From Methanobacteriota archaeon (lineage in GTDB: Archaea > Thermoplasmatota > DTKX01 > GCA-020343715): a stretch of DNA of 5,615 bases. The notes under the pieces were generated by a model. That model had not been told where the DNA came from. It searched no databases and saw only the letters and a list, made by a program, of their open reading frames with translations. A program made the position numbers and the translations under genes. Numbering within the stretch: the stretch's first letter is position 1; every line of letters starts with the position of its first letter. This document shows, one piece after another, positions 5,416 through 5,615 of this stretch. The stretch lies in assembly GCA_030594725.1 (NCBI GenBank), contig JAUVEQ010000209.1, positions 1 through 5,615 of the forward strand, given 5' to 3'.

Positions 5416-5615
5416 CACCCCTCCCGGTCGACCCTTGGTCCCTTGCCATGCTCGATGGTCTTGATGAGCGTTCCATCCGCCTTTCGGATGTTCAATTGGA
5501 GGGGCAGCTCCCCCGGGACGGTGTGTGTCGCGCAGGCGAAGCACGGGTCGTAGGCGCGGAACGACATCTCCACCATGTTCAGCAGGCCGTCGTTGACCTG
5601 CCAGTCCTTGATCAC
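5415..5615 (-). CDS. mvhA: F420-non-reducing hydrogenase large subunit MvhA, C-terminal 66 residues only
   Basis: Only the 3' end is in the window; the gene continues past the right edge, and the GTG there is an internal valine codon. The seen part contains RAYDPCFACATH, the C-terminal CxxCxxH motif whose two cysteines bind the Ni-Fe centre of [NiFe] hydrogenases. Both are plain cysteines, with no UGA that would indicate selenocysteine. After the histidine 35 residues follow (TVPGELPLQLNI through VDREG), so the gene encodes an unprocessed precursor if cleavage occurs after the His as in other [NiFe] enzymes. I assign it to the Mvh group, not Frh, because hdrC and hdrB follow directly, whereas frhA is normally followed by frhD, frhG and frhB. 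The fragment alone cannot exclude another group 3 hydrogenase. Confidence 0.85.
   Translation of the reverse strand: MIKDWQVNDGLLNMVEMSFRAYDPCFACATHTVPGELPLQLNIRKADGTLIKTIEHGKGPRVDREG
5418..5425 (-). promoter_or_regulatory. Shine-Dalgarno sequence for hdrC
   Basis: The minus strand reads GGGAGGGG, embedded in the final codons of mvhA, and continues as GTGATGAGG up to the second ATG at 5409. It closely resembles the complement of the archaeal 16S rRNA 3' end and explains a start at 5415 or 5409 instead of upstream. Confidence 0.6.

Noticed and set aside
5416..5544. N-terminal extension of hdrC up to 5544
   Set aside because: It overlaps the conserved end of mvhA in another frame, while the Shine-Dalgarno at 5418-5425 supports starts at 5415 or 5409.
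5515..5547. Selenocysteine in the hydrogenase nickel-binding motif
   Set aside because: Both positions of CxxC are TGC cysteine codons in the minus-strand reading; no in-frame TGA occurs before the real stop.

Overview
The window is a dense, GC-rich stretch of archaeal DNA. The archaeal signs are the gene content (HdrB, HdrC and an F420-non-reducing type [NiFe] hydrogenase large subunit), promoters made of a T/A-rich TATA element about 27 bp before the expected start site, and Shine-Dalgarno sequences of the GGAGG/GAGGT type. The combination of MvhA with HdrBC points to a methanogen or a close hydrogen-using relative. High GC plus apparently leaderless transcription would suit a Thermoplasmatota/Methanomassiliicoccales-like euryarchaeote, but that placement is inference. 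Every recognised gene except one small membrane-protein gene lies on the minus strand.

Reading the minus strand from the right edge (5' to 3'): the last 66 codons of mvhA (5615-5415) run directly into hdrC (5415-4900), then hdrB (4895-4038), then a HybD/FrhD-type hydrogenase maturation protease (3986-3510). This is the 3' end of a hydrogenase-heterodisulfide reductase operon. The MvhA C-terminus still carries a 35-residue tail beyond its last nickel-ligand motif, and the protease at the end of the cluster is the natural candidate to remove it. MvhD, MvhG and HdrA are not in the window.

In the middle, a four-helix membrane protein of unknown function (3074-3484) is the only plus-strand gene. 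It converges with the protease and diverges from hypE. The divergent spacer (2926-3073) holds a good TATA element for hypE, placed so that transcription should start at or next to a GTG start codon (leaderless). HypE (2925-1864) ends in the expected Pro-Arg-Ile-Cys and supplies the cyanide ligand of the [NiFe] centre, so it serves the same enzyme as the right-hand cluster.

On the left, moaA (1704-700) and a MoaE-MoaC fusion (694 to beyond position 1) form a tightly coupled molybdopterin operon, encoding the MoaA, MoaC and MoaE steps from GTP to molybdopterin in two genes. It has its own promoter in the 159-bp hypE-moaA gap, and a 28-bp near-perfect inverted repeat sits over the predicted start site, as expected for a repressor operator. 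The most interesting items are the MoaE-MoaC fusion, that operator-like repeat, the orphan membrane protein, and an extra loop of roughly 16 residues in HypE.
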